Assembly (NCBI GenBank): GCA_024235735.1
Contig: JACKLU010000034.1
Span: 1 to 5,799 of the forward strand
DNA from: Burkholderiales bacterium
Lineage (GTDB): Bacteria > Pseudomonadota > Gammaproteobacteria > Burkholderiales > Nitrosomonadaceae
Direction: 5' to 3'
DNA: 5,799 bases
The notes under the pieces were generated by a model. The model had not been told where the DNA came from and made no database searches. It worked only from the letters and a program-made list of their open reading frames with translations. A program made the translations under genes and the position numbers. This document shows, in pieces, positions 1 to 5,690 of this stretch (position 1 is its first letter; each line of letters opens with the position of its first letter).

Positions 1-833
1 ATCATGTACGTTCACCCAACTTCGCCGAACAAGCGTCGCTTATTGCAGCAGTTGTACTGTTCAGCGTAAACGCCGCGGAAGCGGCTAACGCAATAACTCC
101 AGAATCATGGAACGGAAGTAATCACTTGTTTTCTGGTTCCACAACCATTACAGCCTCTCAAACATGGGCCAGTAATAATGGATACACAACAGAATCGGTG
201 ACGAATTATTCAGCTCGAGCAGAGGCAGGCCAGTGGTACAATTTTGCAAATTTTCTCCAAGGTACGGATGTTAGTATCAGAGTCATCGGTACCGGAGGAT
301 TTGTACCCGGACTTACAGTCTGGGCAACAGCCTCCGAGTTTAATGGCGGTACCTTTTTTGGCGAAGTCAGCACCGCAGGATTTCAATCCCCACAGTCATT
401 CAATGCCACGGGCGTATTGTTTGATGACCCTGGCACATTATGGATGACTAATGGTTTCGGCGGTAATGCTATTGAAACCCTTGCTTATGCCGTGGCTAAT
501 CCAAACGTTAATTACGGACCTGCCGATACCGGATGGGGTGAAACTATTTTGTCTGGCGCACATGACGTTAGTCTGTCTAATTCGTGGGAATCCGGCATTA
601 CCGGCAGTACGAGCACACAATCCGCAACTCTCCTCTTCACTGATCTGGCCGCTGGCTGGTATACCATTTACATCGGCGGCACCGATGCCACCGCAGCCGA
701 CGGTGGTTACGATCTTATTGTCAGCACGGTCCCCGAAGCGCAAACCTGGGCGATGCTGCTCGCCGGCTTGAGCCTTATCGGCTGGCGGTTGAGAAACCAA
801 TCCCGCAAGGCGTCCAGCCTGGCGTTTATCTGA
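1..833 (+). CDS. PEP-CTERM sorting domain protein, paralogue 1 (5' end cut by window edge)
   Basis: This is a secreted protein with a C-terminal exosortase sorting signal. The frame is open from the first complete codon at position 3 (His) to TGA at 831-833. Residues encoded from position 3 (HVRSPNFAEQASLIAAV...NAAEAANA) align with codons 5-34 of the gene at 1306, so the true ATG lies about 10 bases left of the window and only about four codons are missing. The TTG at 126 is in frame but internal and is not the start. Order: signal peptide ending near AEA/ANA; a cysteine-free glycine- and aromatic-rich body with blocks such as FVPGLTVWAT, TGWGETILSG and GWYTIYIGGTD; then VPEAQTWAMLLAGLSLIGWRLR and a tail of about 12 residues. 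The PEP-CTERM helix anchors the protein until an exosortase cleaves it (family knowledge). No exosortase gene is in the window. Codons look more AT-rich than in the other two copies. The body's function is unknown. Confidence 0.88.
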   Translation, partial: HVRSPNFAEQASLIAAVVLFSVNAAEAANAITPESWNGSNHLFSGSTTITASQTWASNNGYTTESVTNYSARAEAGQWYNFANFLQGTDVSIRVIGTGGFVPGLTVWATASEFNGGTFFGEVSTAGFQSPQSFNATGVLFDDPGTLWMTNGFGGNAIETLAYAVANPNVNYGPADTGWGETILSGAHDVSLSNSWESGITGSTSTQSATLLFTDLAAGWYTIYIGGTDATAADGGYDLIVSTVPEAQTWAMLLAGLSLIGWRLRNQSRKASSLAFI

Positions 834-850
834 TTTAATCGGACATCATC

Positions 851-908
851 AAAAACGAGACAACCCGGTTCATCGCGTAATCGGATTGTCTTTCCGTTTT
901 TCATTTTT
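851..908 (+). terminator. Intrinsic terminator after paralogue 1
   Basis: A long hairpin starts 18 bases after the stop codon. AGACAA (858-863) pairs with TTGTCT (886-891), and after one mismatch CCGGTT (865-870) pairs with AATCGG (879-884, one G-T wobble) around an 8-base loop. AAAACG (852-857) can also pair with CGTTTT (895-900) across a three-base bulge. T-rich sequence (TTTTT at 897-901, then CATTTTT) follows. This should end transcription of paralogue 1 and isolate it from the next gene. Confidence 0.72.
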
Positions 909-929
909 CCATGCGACTGTTTCATCTAT

Positions 930-945
930 CCGTCGCACATCAAAA
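930..945 (+). repeat. Direct repeat, left copy (CCGTCGCACWTCAAAA)
   Basis: Sixteen bases, 15 identical to 2234-2249. The two copies sit at similar distances past the stop codons of paralogues 1 and 2 (about 97 and 80 bases). This suggests that a shared 3' flank was duplicated along with the gene. It overlaps the left arm of the inverted repeat at 939-953. Confidence 0.6.
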
Positions 946-953
946 ACTGAATT
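939..953 (+). repeat. Inverted repeat, left arm (ATCAAAAACTGAATT)
   Basis: A 15-base perfect inverted match to 2248-2262, where the reverse complement AATTCAGTTTTTGAT is found. The two arms bracket the whole leader and coding region of paralogue 2, about 1.3 kb apart. No transposase or recombinase is visible between them. Confidence 0.6.
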
Positions 954-991
954 CAAATTTCGACGCAAAACAAGGCCATCCACACGGTGCG

Positions 992-1008
992 ACAATATGT
1001 CACATTGT
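992..1008. promoter_or_regulatory. Candidate operator: 17-base quasi-palindrome
   Basis: ACAATATGTCACATTGT is symmetric around C1000/1001: seven of its eight base pairs are complementary, with one mismatch at the sixth position. It overlaps the candidate -35 hexamer at 1005-1010, where a bound repressor would block RNA polymerase. The regulator is not identifiable from sequence alone. Confidence 0.45.
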
Positions 1009-1032
1009 ATTTCGCTTATTTCTAGGCATAAT
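1005..1032 (+). promoter_or_regulatory. Candidate sigma-70 promoter for paralogue 2
   Basis: The -10 hexamer CATAAT (1027-1032) matches five of six consensus positions. The -35 TTGTAT (1005-1010) matches only three of six; the spacer is 16 bases. Transcription would begin near 1039-1040, just before the structured leader, which is where a riboswitch promoter belongs. The weak -35 suits an activated or repressed promoter. The agreement of promoter, operator and leader positions is the main support. Confidence 0.45.
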
Positions 1033-1043
1033 CGTGTGTAATC

Positions 1044-1140
1044 GAAAAAGCCACCCTCGTTGCGAAACGAGTCCGGAAAGCCCGCGGGTCTCAGCTGTAT
1101 AAAGTCTGTTTTATTCAACGCTGACGATAGCCGGGTTGCC
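1044..1140 (+). promoter_or_regulatory. c-di-GMP-I (GEMM-I)-like riboswitch aptamer, divergent
   Basis: The leader of paralogue 2 contains a two-arm fold. In the first arm CTCGTT (1056-1061) pairs with AACGAG (1066-1071) around a GCGA tetraloop, which is GNRA class. Then comes AAAGCC...GGGTCT (1077-1091). In the second arm TCAGC (1091-1095) pairs with GCTGA (1120-1124), and inside it ATAAA (1099-1103) pairs with TTTAT (1110-1114) around a six-base loop. The 3' end is GATAGCCGGGTTGCC (1126-1140). From memory, AAAGCC-(A)CGGGTCT, the GATAGCCGGGTTGCC end, the GNRA loop and a variable second arm are hallmarks of GEMM-I, which binds c-di-GMP or, in a variant, cGAMP. The 5' strand GAAAAAGCCACC and the TCCGG before AAAGCC do not match the usual GGCAAACC and GGACGC elements, so this may be a variant or decayed aptamer. 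It should tune expression of the PEP-CTERM gene at 1306. Confidence 0.6.
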
Positions 1141-1141
1141 T

Positions 1142-1280
1142 CCCTGGAATGATGGGGAGTTTCTGAAAAGCTGCATGCCGGGTACTCCTGCTGCAAACTC
1201 GGAACATCATTCATGCGCCGGTGTTCTGTTATCTCAAATTCATAGTCACGGCGTCGGCGTGTCAAGCTGTTTTATTTTTC
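1142..1280 (+). promoter_or_regulatory. Possible expression platform between aptamer and start codon
   Basis: No gene is visible here. Several exclusive pairings are possible. CTCCC (near 1140-1144) can pair with GGGAG just downstream, while GGAGT of that second arm can instead pair with ACTCC about 25 bases on. Further along, GTCACG (1245-1250) pairs with CGTGTC (1258-1263), one mismatch, followed six bases later by a T-rich run (1270-1279), which is a weak terminator shape. The upstream ATGCGCCG can compete for CGGCGTGT in the same hairpin. Competing helices before a T-rich run are expected of a transcriptional riboswitch, but the hairpin is short and the U-run is displaced. Confidence 0.3.
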
Positions 1281-1294
1281 TAATGGATTATTTT

Positions 1295-1300
1295 AAGGAG
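1295..1300 (+). promoter_or_regulatory. Ribosome binding site of paralogue 2
   Basis: AAGGAG lies five bases before the ATG at 1306 and fixes this start. The cytochrome gene has a very similar leader. Confidence 0.85.
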
Positions 1301-1305
1301 AAATC

Positions 1306-2154
1306 ATGCCTCAAAGTCATGTACGTTCAACCACTTTCGCCGTACAGGCATCACTGATTGCAGCCGTTGCGCTGTTCGGCGTAAACGCCGCGGAAGCGGC
1401 CAATGCCGTCGTTCCTAAAGTCTGGAGCGGTAACGATTACCTGGATGCCGGTTCGACAACCATTACGGGCGCCGGAGCCGGTCTTAACAGGCAAGGAATG
1501 ACCACCAATCCTGCGCTGAACTACTCAGCCTGGGCGCACGCCGGTCACTGGTACAACTTCGAAAACAAACTTGACGGCGCGGATGTCAGCATCACAGTGA
1601 CCGGCAATGCAGGATATGTTCCCGGTCTTTCAGTCTGGGCAACGGGCGCCTCTGCCTTTGATGGCGGCACCGAAGGGTTTGCCGGTGAAAACAGCAGCGC
1701 AGGCTGGGGTACGCCGCATTCGTTCAATGCTACCGGTGCGCAGGGTGATTTTGGCACGTTGTGGATGGCCAACGGTTCCGGCGGCAATGTTCTTGAAACG
1801 CTCGGCTACGCCGTAGCGAATCCAGCCGTCAACTATGGCCCGGCTGTTACCGGATGGGGCGAGACCATTCAGTCCGGCGTGCACGACGTCAGCCTGACCA
1901 ATACCTTTGAATCCGGCGTCAGCGGCAGCACGGGCGCGCAGATGGTTAACCTGTCGTTCAATGATCTGGCGTCAGGCTGGTACACCCTGTATATCGGCGG
2001 CACTGATGCCAATGCATTGAATGGCGGCTATGATCTGGTTGTTAGTGCGGTACCTGAAGCGGAAACCTGGGCGATGCTGCTGGCCGGTCTGGGTCTTATC
2101 GGCTGGCGTCTGAGAAGTCAGCCGCGCGAGGAATCCGGTCTGGCGCTTGCTTGA
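1306..2154 (+). CDS. PEP-CTERM sorting domain protein, paralogue 2
   Basis: A 282-residue secreted protein, probably a surface or matrix protein. Residues 1-31 or 1-34 form a signal peptide (MPQSHVRSTTF, hydrophobic core ASLIAAVALFGV, cleavage near AEA or ANA). The body, about 35-248, has no cysteine and is rich in Gly, Ala, Asn, Thr and aromatics. It carries blocks shared with the other two copies: NYSAWAHAGHWYNF, VPGLSVWATG, SFNATG, GTLWMANGSGGN, TGWGETIQSGVHDVSL and SGWYTLYIGGTDA. Repeated alternating hydrophobic stretches suggest a beta-sandwich. Residues 249-282 are the sorting signal: VPEAETWAMLLAGLGLIGWRLR, then a 12-residue tail that is longer than the few residues usual after the basic cluster. 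Exosortase processing is family knowledge. It has its own promoter, candidate operator and riboswitch-like leader, so it is probably expressed as a single gene. The body's function is not recognised. Confidence 0.92.
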   Translation: MPQSHVRSTTFAVQASLIAAVALFGVNAAEAANAVVPKVWSGNDYLDAGSTTITGAGAGLNRQGMTTNPALNYSAWAHAGHWYNFENKLDGADVSITVTGNAGYVPGLSVWATGASAFDGGTEGFAGENSSAGWGTPHSFNATGAQGDFGTLWMANGSGGNVLETLGYAVANPAVNYGPAVTGWGETIQSGVHDVSLTNTFESGVSGSTGAQMVNLSFNDLASGWYTLYIGGTDANALNGGYDLVVSAVPEAETWAMLLAGLGLIGWRLRSQPREESGLALA

Positions 2155-2186
2155 TAGAACCGTAAGCCTGGCAAACTGAAGTTGGC

Positions 2187-2240
2187 GCGATGCAAAGAAA
2201 GGACGGACAGTCACGTAAAATGTCCTTTCTTTGCCGTCGC
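2187..2240 (+). terminator. Long hairpin after paralogue 2, probable terminator
   Basis: GCAAAGAAAGGA (2192-2203) is perfectly complementary to TCCTTTCTTTGC (2223-2234), with a 19-base loop. GCGA (2187-2190) and TCGC (2237-2240) extend the stem past a small bulge. It sits 33 bases after the stop codon, as expected for a terminator or mRNA-stabilising hairpin. There is no T-run directly after the stem; the T-rich stretch lies in the 3' arm itself. Its role is therefore less certain than that of the hairpin at 851-908. Confidence 0.5.
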
Positions 2241-2249
2241 ACTTCAAAA
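2234..2249 (+). repeat. Direct repeat, right copy
   Basis: Matches 930-945 at 15 of 16 bases. It follows directly on the 3' arm of the hairpin at 2192-2234. Confidence 0.6.
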
Positions 2250-2262
2250 TTCAGTTTTTGAT
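2248..2262 (-). repeat. Inverted repeat, right arm (AATTCAGTTTTTGAT)
   Basis: Exact reverse complement of 939-953. The direct repeat and the inverted repeat overlap here by two bases, whereas in the left copy they overlap by seven. A simple duplicated flank does not produce that arrangement. Confidence 0.6.
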
Positions 2263-2585
2263 TTATCTTAATCTTGAAGCACGGTCAGTATAAAGCATTA
2301 GTCAGTATCAGCAACACATCAACAGAAAGCCAACTCAACTCAGTTCAGACTATTAATCCCAGCTCAATCACGCATCTGACGCCTTTCTGGATTTGCACCC
2401 TGATTCTGTTCAAGTTGAATTGCAACCGGAATCGATCATTGCCCACCGGGAGTGAACCGAATTGTGAAGACACAAATATAACGACAAGCCCGCGAGAATC
2501 ACTTGCAGAACGACCTGCATGGCACATTATTCTATCCGGATCTGGCGAGCAATTTACTCAATTACTTTTCCATGAAACAAATAAC
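2263..2585 (+). other. Non-coding 5' region of paralogue 3
   Basis: About 320 bases with no convincing gene. The frame of paralogue 3 stays open leftwards to 2274, but the translation lacks any signal peptide or family similarity and would bury the real signal peptide, so I read it as chance. Small elements: a possible -10 TATAAA (2289-2294) without a good -35, the palindrome TTCAAGTTGAA (2409-2419), and TGCAG-N6-CTGCA (2504-2519), which could be an operator or small hairpin. No copy of the riboswitch-like leader was found. A five-codon ORF, ATGAAACAAATAACATGA (2572-2589), overlaps the start of paralogue 3. Confidence 0.4.
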
Positions 2586-3422
2586 ATGAATAACCGAATT
2601 TCTTTAAACCACCGGGCATTCCTGCCAGGCATGATTTTACTCATGCTGATATGGAGCATCCCGCTGCATGCGCAAGCCAGTGTCGGCATCGATACCTTTG
2701 ATGCTTCCAATCAACTTAACAACGCAGGACAAATCAGCGCATCGGCGCGGTTTGGCCTGAGTGATTCATACACCGGCAATGTCTTTCTGGATTATTCCGC
2801 CTGGGGTGTTAACGGCTCCTGGTTTGCCTTCCAGAATCAGAATATTACCGATGTCACGATAACCGTCACGGGCGACGCCGGATTTGTTCCGGGGGTCACC
2901 GTCTGGGCAACGGGTGCAGCCGAATTTGACGGCGGCACGCTGGGTTTTGCCAGTGAATTCAGCACGGCGGGATTCAGCACGCCGCTCTCGTTTAACGCAA
3001 CCGGCGCAATGGGCGCTCCCGGTACGCTCTGGATGGCCAGCGGCCATGGCGGCAACGCGATTGAAACACTGGCTTACGCCGTGGCCAATCCGAACGTTAA
3101 CCATACCTTCGGCACAGGATGGGGCGAGACGATTCTATCCGGCGTACATGACATCAGCCTGACCGATACTTTTGAAGCGGGCATCTCGGGCAATACGGAT
3201 GCCAATGCCGTAGCGCTCCAGTTCAACAGCCTTGCCGCGGGATGGTATGCGCTGTATATCGGCGGCGCCGATACCACGACAACCGGCGGCAATTACGACC
3301 TGATTGTCAGCGCTGTGCCTGAAAATGAAATCTGGGCGATGTTGCTGGCGGGCCTGGGCCTGATCGGCTGGCGCTTGAGAAATCAATCCGCCACGGATGG
3401 TGTTAGCCAAGTCGTCGTCTGA
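2586..3422 (+). CDS. PEP-CTERM sorting domain protein, paralogue 3
   Basis: A 278-residue secreted protein. The ATG at 2586 was chosen because it begins a proper signal peptide (MNNRISLNHRAF, core LPGMILLMLIWSIPL, cleavage near HAQA at about residues 28-31) and gives the length of the two paralogues. No clear Shine-Dalgarno precedes it. The first 60-70 residues and the 5' flank are unrelated to paralogues 1 and 2. From DYSAW onward the body follows the family: FVPGVTVWATGAAEFDGGT, SFNATGAMG, ETLAYAVANPNVN, TGWGETILSGVHDISL and AGWYALYIGG. It contains no cysteine. The sorting signal (residues 244-278) is VPENEIWAMLLAGLGLIGWRLR plus a 13-residue tail, with VPEN in place of VPEA. The next gene starts 44 bases downstream with no terminator visible between them, so the two are probably one transcript. 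Function unknown beyond secretion and exosortase sorting. Confidence 0.88.
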   Translation: MNNRISLNHRAFLPGMILLMLIWSIPLHAQASVGIDTFDASNQLNNAGQISASARFGLSDSYTGNVFLDYSAWGVNGSWFAFQNQNITDVTITVTGDAGFVPGVTVWATGAAEFDGGTLGFASEFSTAGFSTPLSFNATGAMGAPGTLWMASGHGGNAIETLAYAVANPNVNHTFGTGWGETILSGVHDISLTDTFEAGISGNTDANAVALQFNSLAAGWYALYIGGADTTTTGGNYDLIVSAVPENEIWAMLLAGLGLIGWRLRNQSATDGVSQVVV

Positions 3423-3453
3423 TGCTCAAGGCATAACCGCACGAAACACAAGC

Positions 3454-3460
3454 AAGGAGA
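3454..3460 (+). promoter_or_regulatory. Ribosome binding site of the di-haem cytochrome gene
   Basis: AAGGAGA lies six bases before the ATG at 3467. It supports that start and independent translation within the operon. Confidence 0.85.
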
Positions 3461-3466
3461 ACAATC

Positions 3467-5665
3467 ATGCTGAGAAATTTATTTAAAATAACGACTGGGT
3501 TAACGCAAACAGTTTTGCTGTCTTTTTGCGCCAGTACCCTGGTGCTGGCGCATGGCTTCGGTCCATTGCCCACGTCGCTGAAAGGCGCGCCTGTTCCGGA
3601 AGTGCCGGGATTGCTGGATGGCCCCGATCCGATCATCATCAACAAAGATAAAGCCATTATCCTGGGCAAGGCGCTATTCTGGGATATGAGTGTCGGCAGC
3701 GACGGCGTGGCCTGCGCAACCTGCCATTTTCACGCGGGCGCCGACCGGCGCACCAAAAACCAGCTGGCGCCAATTGGCCGCAACAGTGCGTTGCCGAAGG
3801 AGTTTTCCATGGGCAAAAACGGTACGCCGCATGGCCCTAATTACACATTAACCCGAAACAGTTTTCCTTTTTTTGACAGAGAAAATCCATCGGAAGAATT
3901 CAGTCCTGTGATCTACAACAGCGATGACGTCGCTTCTTCTGCGGGAACCTTTGGCGGCGCACACCGCGATGTCAGCTGGTTTCAGACCATGGAAGACAGT
4001 TGCGACCGCAGCGTTGATCCGGTGTTTCACGTGGGCGCAAAAGGCACGCGCAAAATTGAACCCCGCAATACGCCGACAGTGATCAACGCTGTCTTTAACT
4101 TCCGCAACTTCTGGGACGGCCGCGCAAACAATATTTTCAATGGCAGCAGTCCGTGGGGCGACCGTGATCCCAATGCCGGCGTCTGGATCAGGAACGCCAA
4201 TGGCACGGTATCCAAAGAACGCTTGCAGCTGATCAATTCCTCGCTTGCTTCCCAGTCTGTTGGTCCACCTTTGGACAATTTCGAAATGTCCTGCGAGAAT
4301 CGCACTTTTTCCGATCTGGGCCGTAAACTGCTGTTTCGCCGACCGCTCGAGCATCAGCATGTGCACTGGAACGACAGTGTGCTGGGTGATCTCGCGTTCA
4401 GCAGCGAAGGGCAATTGAAAAAAGGATTGAATACACGCTATATCCAGTTGGTCATGGAAGCATTCAATCCCAAATACTGGTCGTATAACCGGCGCGGGGC
4501 TTTCGGCGCGCCCGCGGCCAGTTCACAGACACATGGCCTGCCCTACTCCCAGGTTGAAGCCAATTTCGCGATGTTTTTCGGGTTGGCGTTGCAGATGTAT
4601 CAATCCACACTGATTTCCGATGATTCCCCGTTTGACCGCAGCGCGGTAAATGCAGTCGGCACGCCGATTGATCTCAGCTTGTCCGCGCAGCGCGGCATGG
4701 ATCTTTTCCGCGAAGGACACTGTTCGCTGTGTCACACCGGCCCGACATTCACGAATGCCGCGGTGGCAACCAACGGTATTTTACAGAAACTCAATCCGCT
4801 CGCTTTCGGCAACGAATCCTTTCGCGTCAGCACCACTGTCGTAGTCACGTTACAGAATGCCAATGCCGGCGCAATGTTTCATGACGTCGGCTTTTCCGCT
4901 ACCGGTGTAACGCCCAACGAGAACGACCCGGGACTTGGCGGCATTGATCCGTTCGGCAATCCGCTGTCATTCACCGATCAATACATCCAGCTACTGGCCG
5001 GCAATGAGAATGCTGTTGTCGATCCCTATGTCAGCGATGTGCGTCCCTGCGACATGGACATTCCCATGGCGCTGAACATCAATACGCCGCACGTGTTCAA
5101 GTTCACGCATGTGGATGGCATTCAGCAGCAGACTCAGGACACCGACGGCTGCTTCCTGCCCGATGGCATCTATATTCCTACCGTGGCCACAGCATTGGCG
5201 GAATTGCAGAAACCGAACCGCAGACGCTTCCTCAGCGCCGCCAAGGGCTCGTTCAAAGTTCCAACGCTGCGCAATGTCGAACTGACCGGACCTTATATGC
5301 ATAATGGCGGCATGGCCACGCTCGAACAGGTTATCGAGTTTTATACCCGGGGCGGCAATTTTCCAGTACCTGCGGTTGAATTTGCCAAGGTTTTCAATCA
5401 ACCGTTCCTGAACCTGCCGCAACAACGGGAAGATATTTTAAATTTCCTGAAAAGTCTGACCGATGATCGGGTTCGCTATGAACAAGCGCCATTCGATCAC
5501 CCCGAGTTGTTCATACCGCACGGCCATGCGGGTGATAATCAGATCATCGCCGATTCAAGCTGGCTCAGCGAAGCACTGGCTGCCGATGAAGTATTGCACA
5601 TACCCGCCGTTGGCGCGGAAGGTCTGGATCAACCGGTACTGCCTTTTGAGGACTACCTGGAATAA
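3467..5665 (+). CDS. Large di-haem cytochrome c peroxidase / MauG-family protein
   Basis: A 732-residue periplasmic c-type cytochrome of the CCP/MauG family, which reduces peroxide or performs haem-based oxidation. The signal peptide is residues 1-28 (core TVLLSFCASTLVLA); no valid lipobox. Haem sites are CATCH (83-87) and CSLCH (419-423). Family motifs are RNTPTVINAVFNFRNFWDGRA (200-220, split here as RNTPTVINA and FWDGRA; W216 fits the inter-haem tryptophan), GPPLDNFEM (266-274; E273 fits the active-site glutamate) and VPTLRNVELTGPYMHNG (598-614). Tyr626, 14 residues after His612, falls where, as I remember, classical peroxidases have a Met haem ligand and MauG has Tyr; this is an inference. 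The protein is about twice the usual 330-380 residues, with extra sequence after haem 1 (about 90-195), around 430-595 and a C-terminal tail. Four non-haem cysteines (179, 276, 528, 562) could form disulfides. Haem spacing of 336 residues argues against the rubber oxygenase RoxA. Physiological substrate unknown. Confidence 0.9.
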   Translation: MLRNLFKITTGLTQTVLLSFCASTLVLAHGFGPLPTSLKGAPVPEVPGLLDGPDPIIINKDKAIILGKALFWDMSVGSDGVACATCHFHAGADRRTKNQLAPIGRNSALPKEFSMGKNGTPHGPNYTLTRNSFPFFDRENPSEEFSPVIYNSDDVASSAGTFGGAHRDVSWFQTMEDSCDRSVDPVFHVGAKGTRKIEPRNTPTVINAVFNFRNFWDGRANNIFNGSSPWGDRDPNAGVWIRNANGTVSKERLQLINSSLASQSVGPPLDNFEMSCENRTFSDLGRKLLFRRPLEHQHVHWNDSVLGDLAFSSEGQLKKGLNTRYIQLVMEAFNPKYWSYNRRGAFGAPAASSQTHGLPYSQVEANFAMFFGLALQMYQSTLISDDSPFDRSAVNAVGTPIDLSLSAQRGMDLFREGHCSLCHTGPTFTNAAVATNGILQKLNPLAFGNESFRVSTTVVVTLQNANAGAMFHDVGFSATGVTPNENDPGLGGIDPFGNPLSFTDQYIQLLAGNENAVVDPYVSDVRPCDMDIPMALNINTPHVFKFTHVDGIQQQTQDTDGCFLPDGIYIPTVATALAELQKPNRRRFLSAAKGSFKVPTLRNVELTGPYMHNGGMATLEQVIEFYTRGGNFPVPAVEFAKVFNQPFLNLPQQREDILNFLKSLTDDRVRYEQAPFDHPELFIPHGHAGDNQIIADSSWLSEALAADEVLHIPAVGAEGLDQPVLPFEDYLE

Positions 5666-5690
5666 ATCATAAAGCGCCAAACTTCAATAC

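Noticed and set aside
126..833. TTG at 126 as start codon of paralogue 1
   Set aside because: The frame is open to the window edge, and the upstream codons encode a signal peptide that aligns with paralogue 2. The true start lies left of the window.
870..1265. 131-codon open frame on the - strand in the first gap
   Set aside because: It overlaps the terminator, promoter and structured leader, and its translation resembles no protein family I know.
2519..2535. Sigma-54 promoter at TGGCAC (2520-2525) upstream of paralogue 3
   Set aside because: The -24-like element lacks a GC at the -12 position with the required spacing.
2274..2585. N-terminal extension of paralogue 3 from the TTG at 2274
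   Set aside because: The 104 extra residues have no family similarity and would place the signal peptide internally. The ATG at 2586 gives the paralogue length.
3484..3490. Lipoprotein signal in the cytochrome (cysteine 21)
   Set aside because: The residues before Cys21 (LSF) do not form a lipobox, and a standard cleavage site follows at Ala28.
3848..4414. 188-codon - strand open frame inside the cytochrome gene
   Set aside because: It is antisense to well-conserved CCP/MauG motifs and lacks any recognisable domain; a shadow frame.
3467..5665. Rubber oxygenase RoxA
   Set aside because: The two haem motifs are about 336 residues apart, against about 200 in RoxA as I remember it, and the context offers no support.
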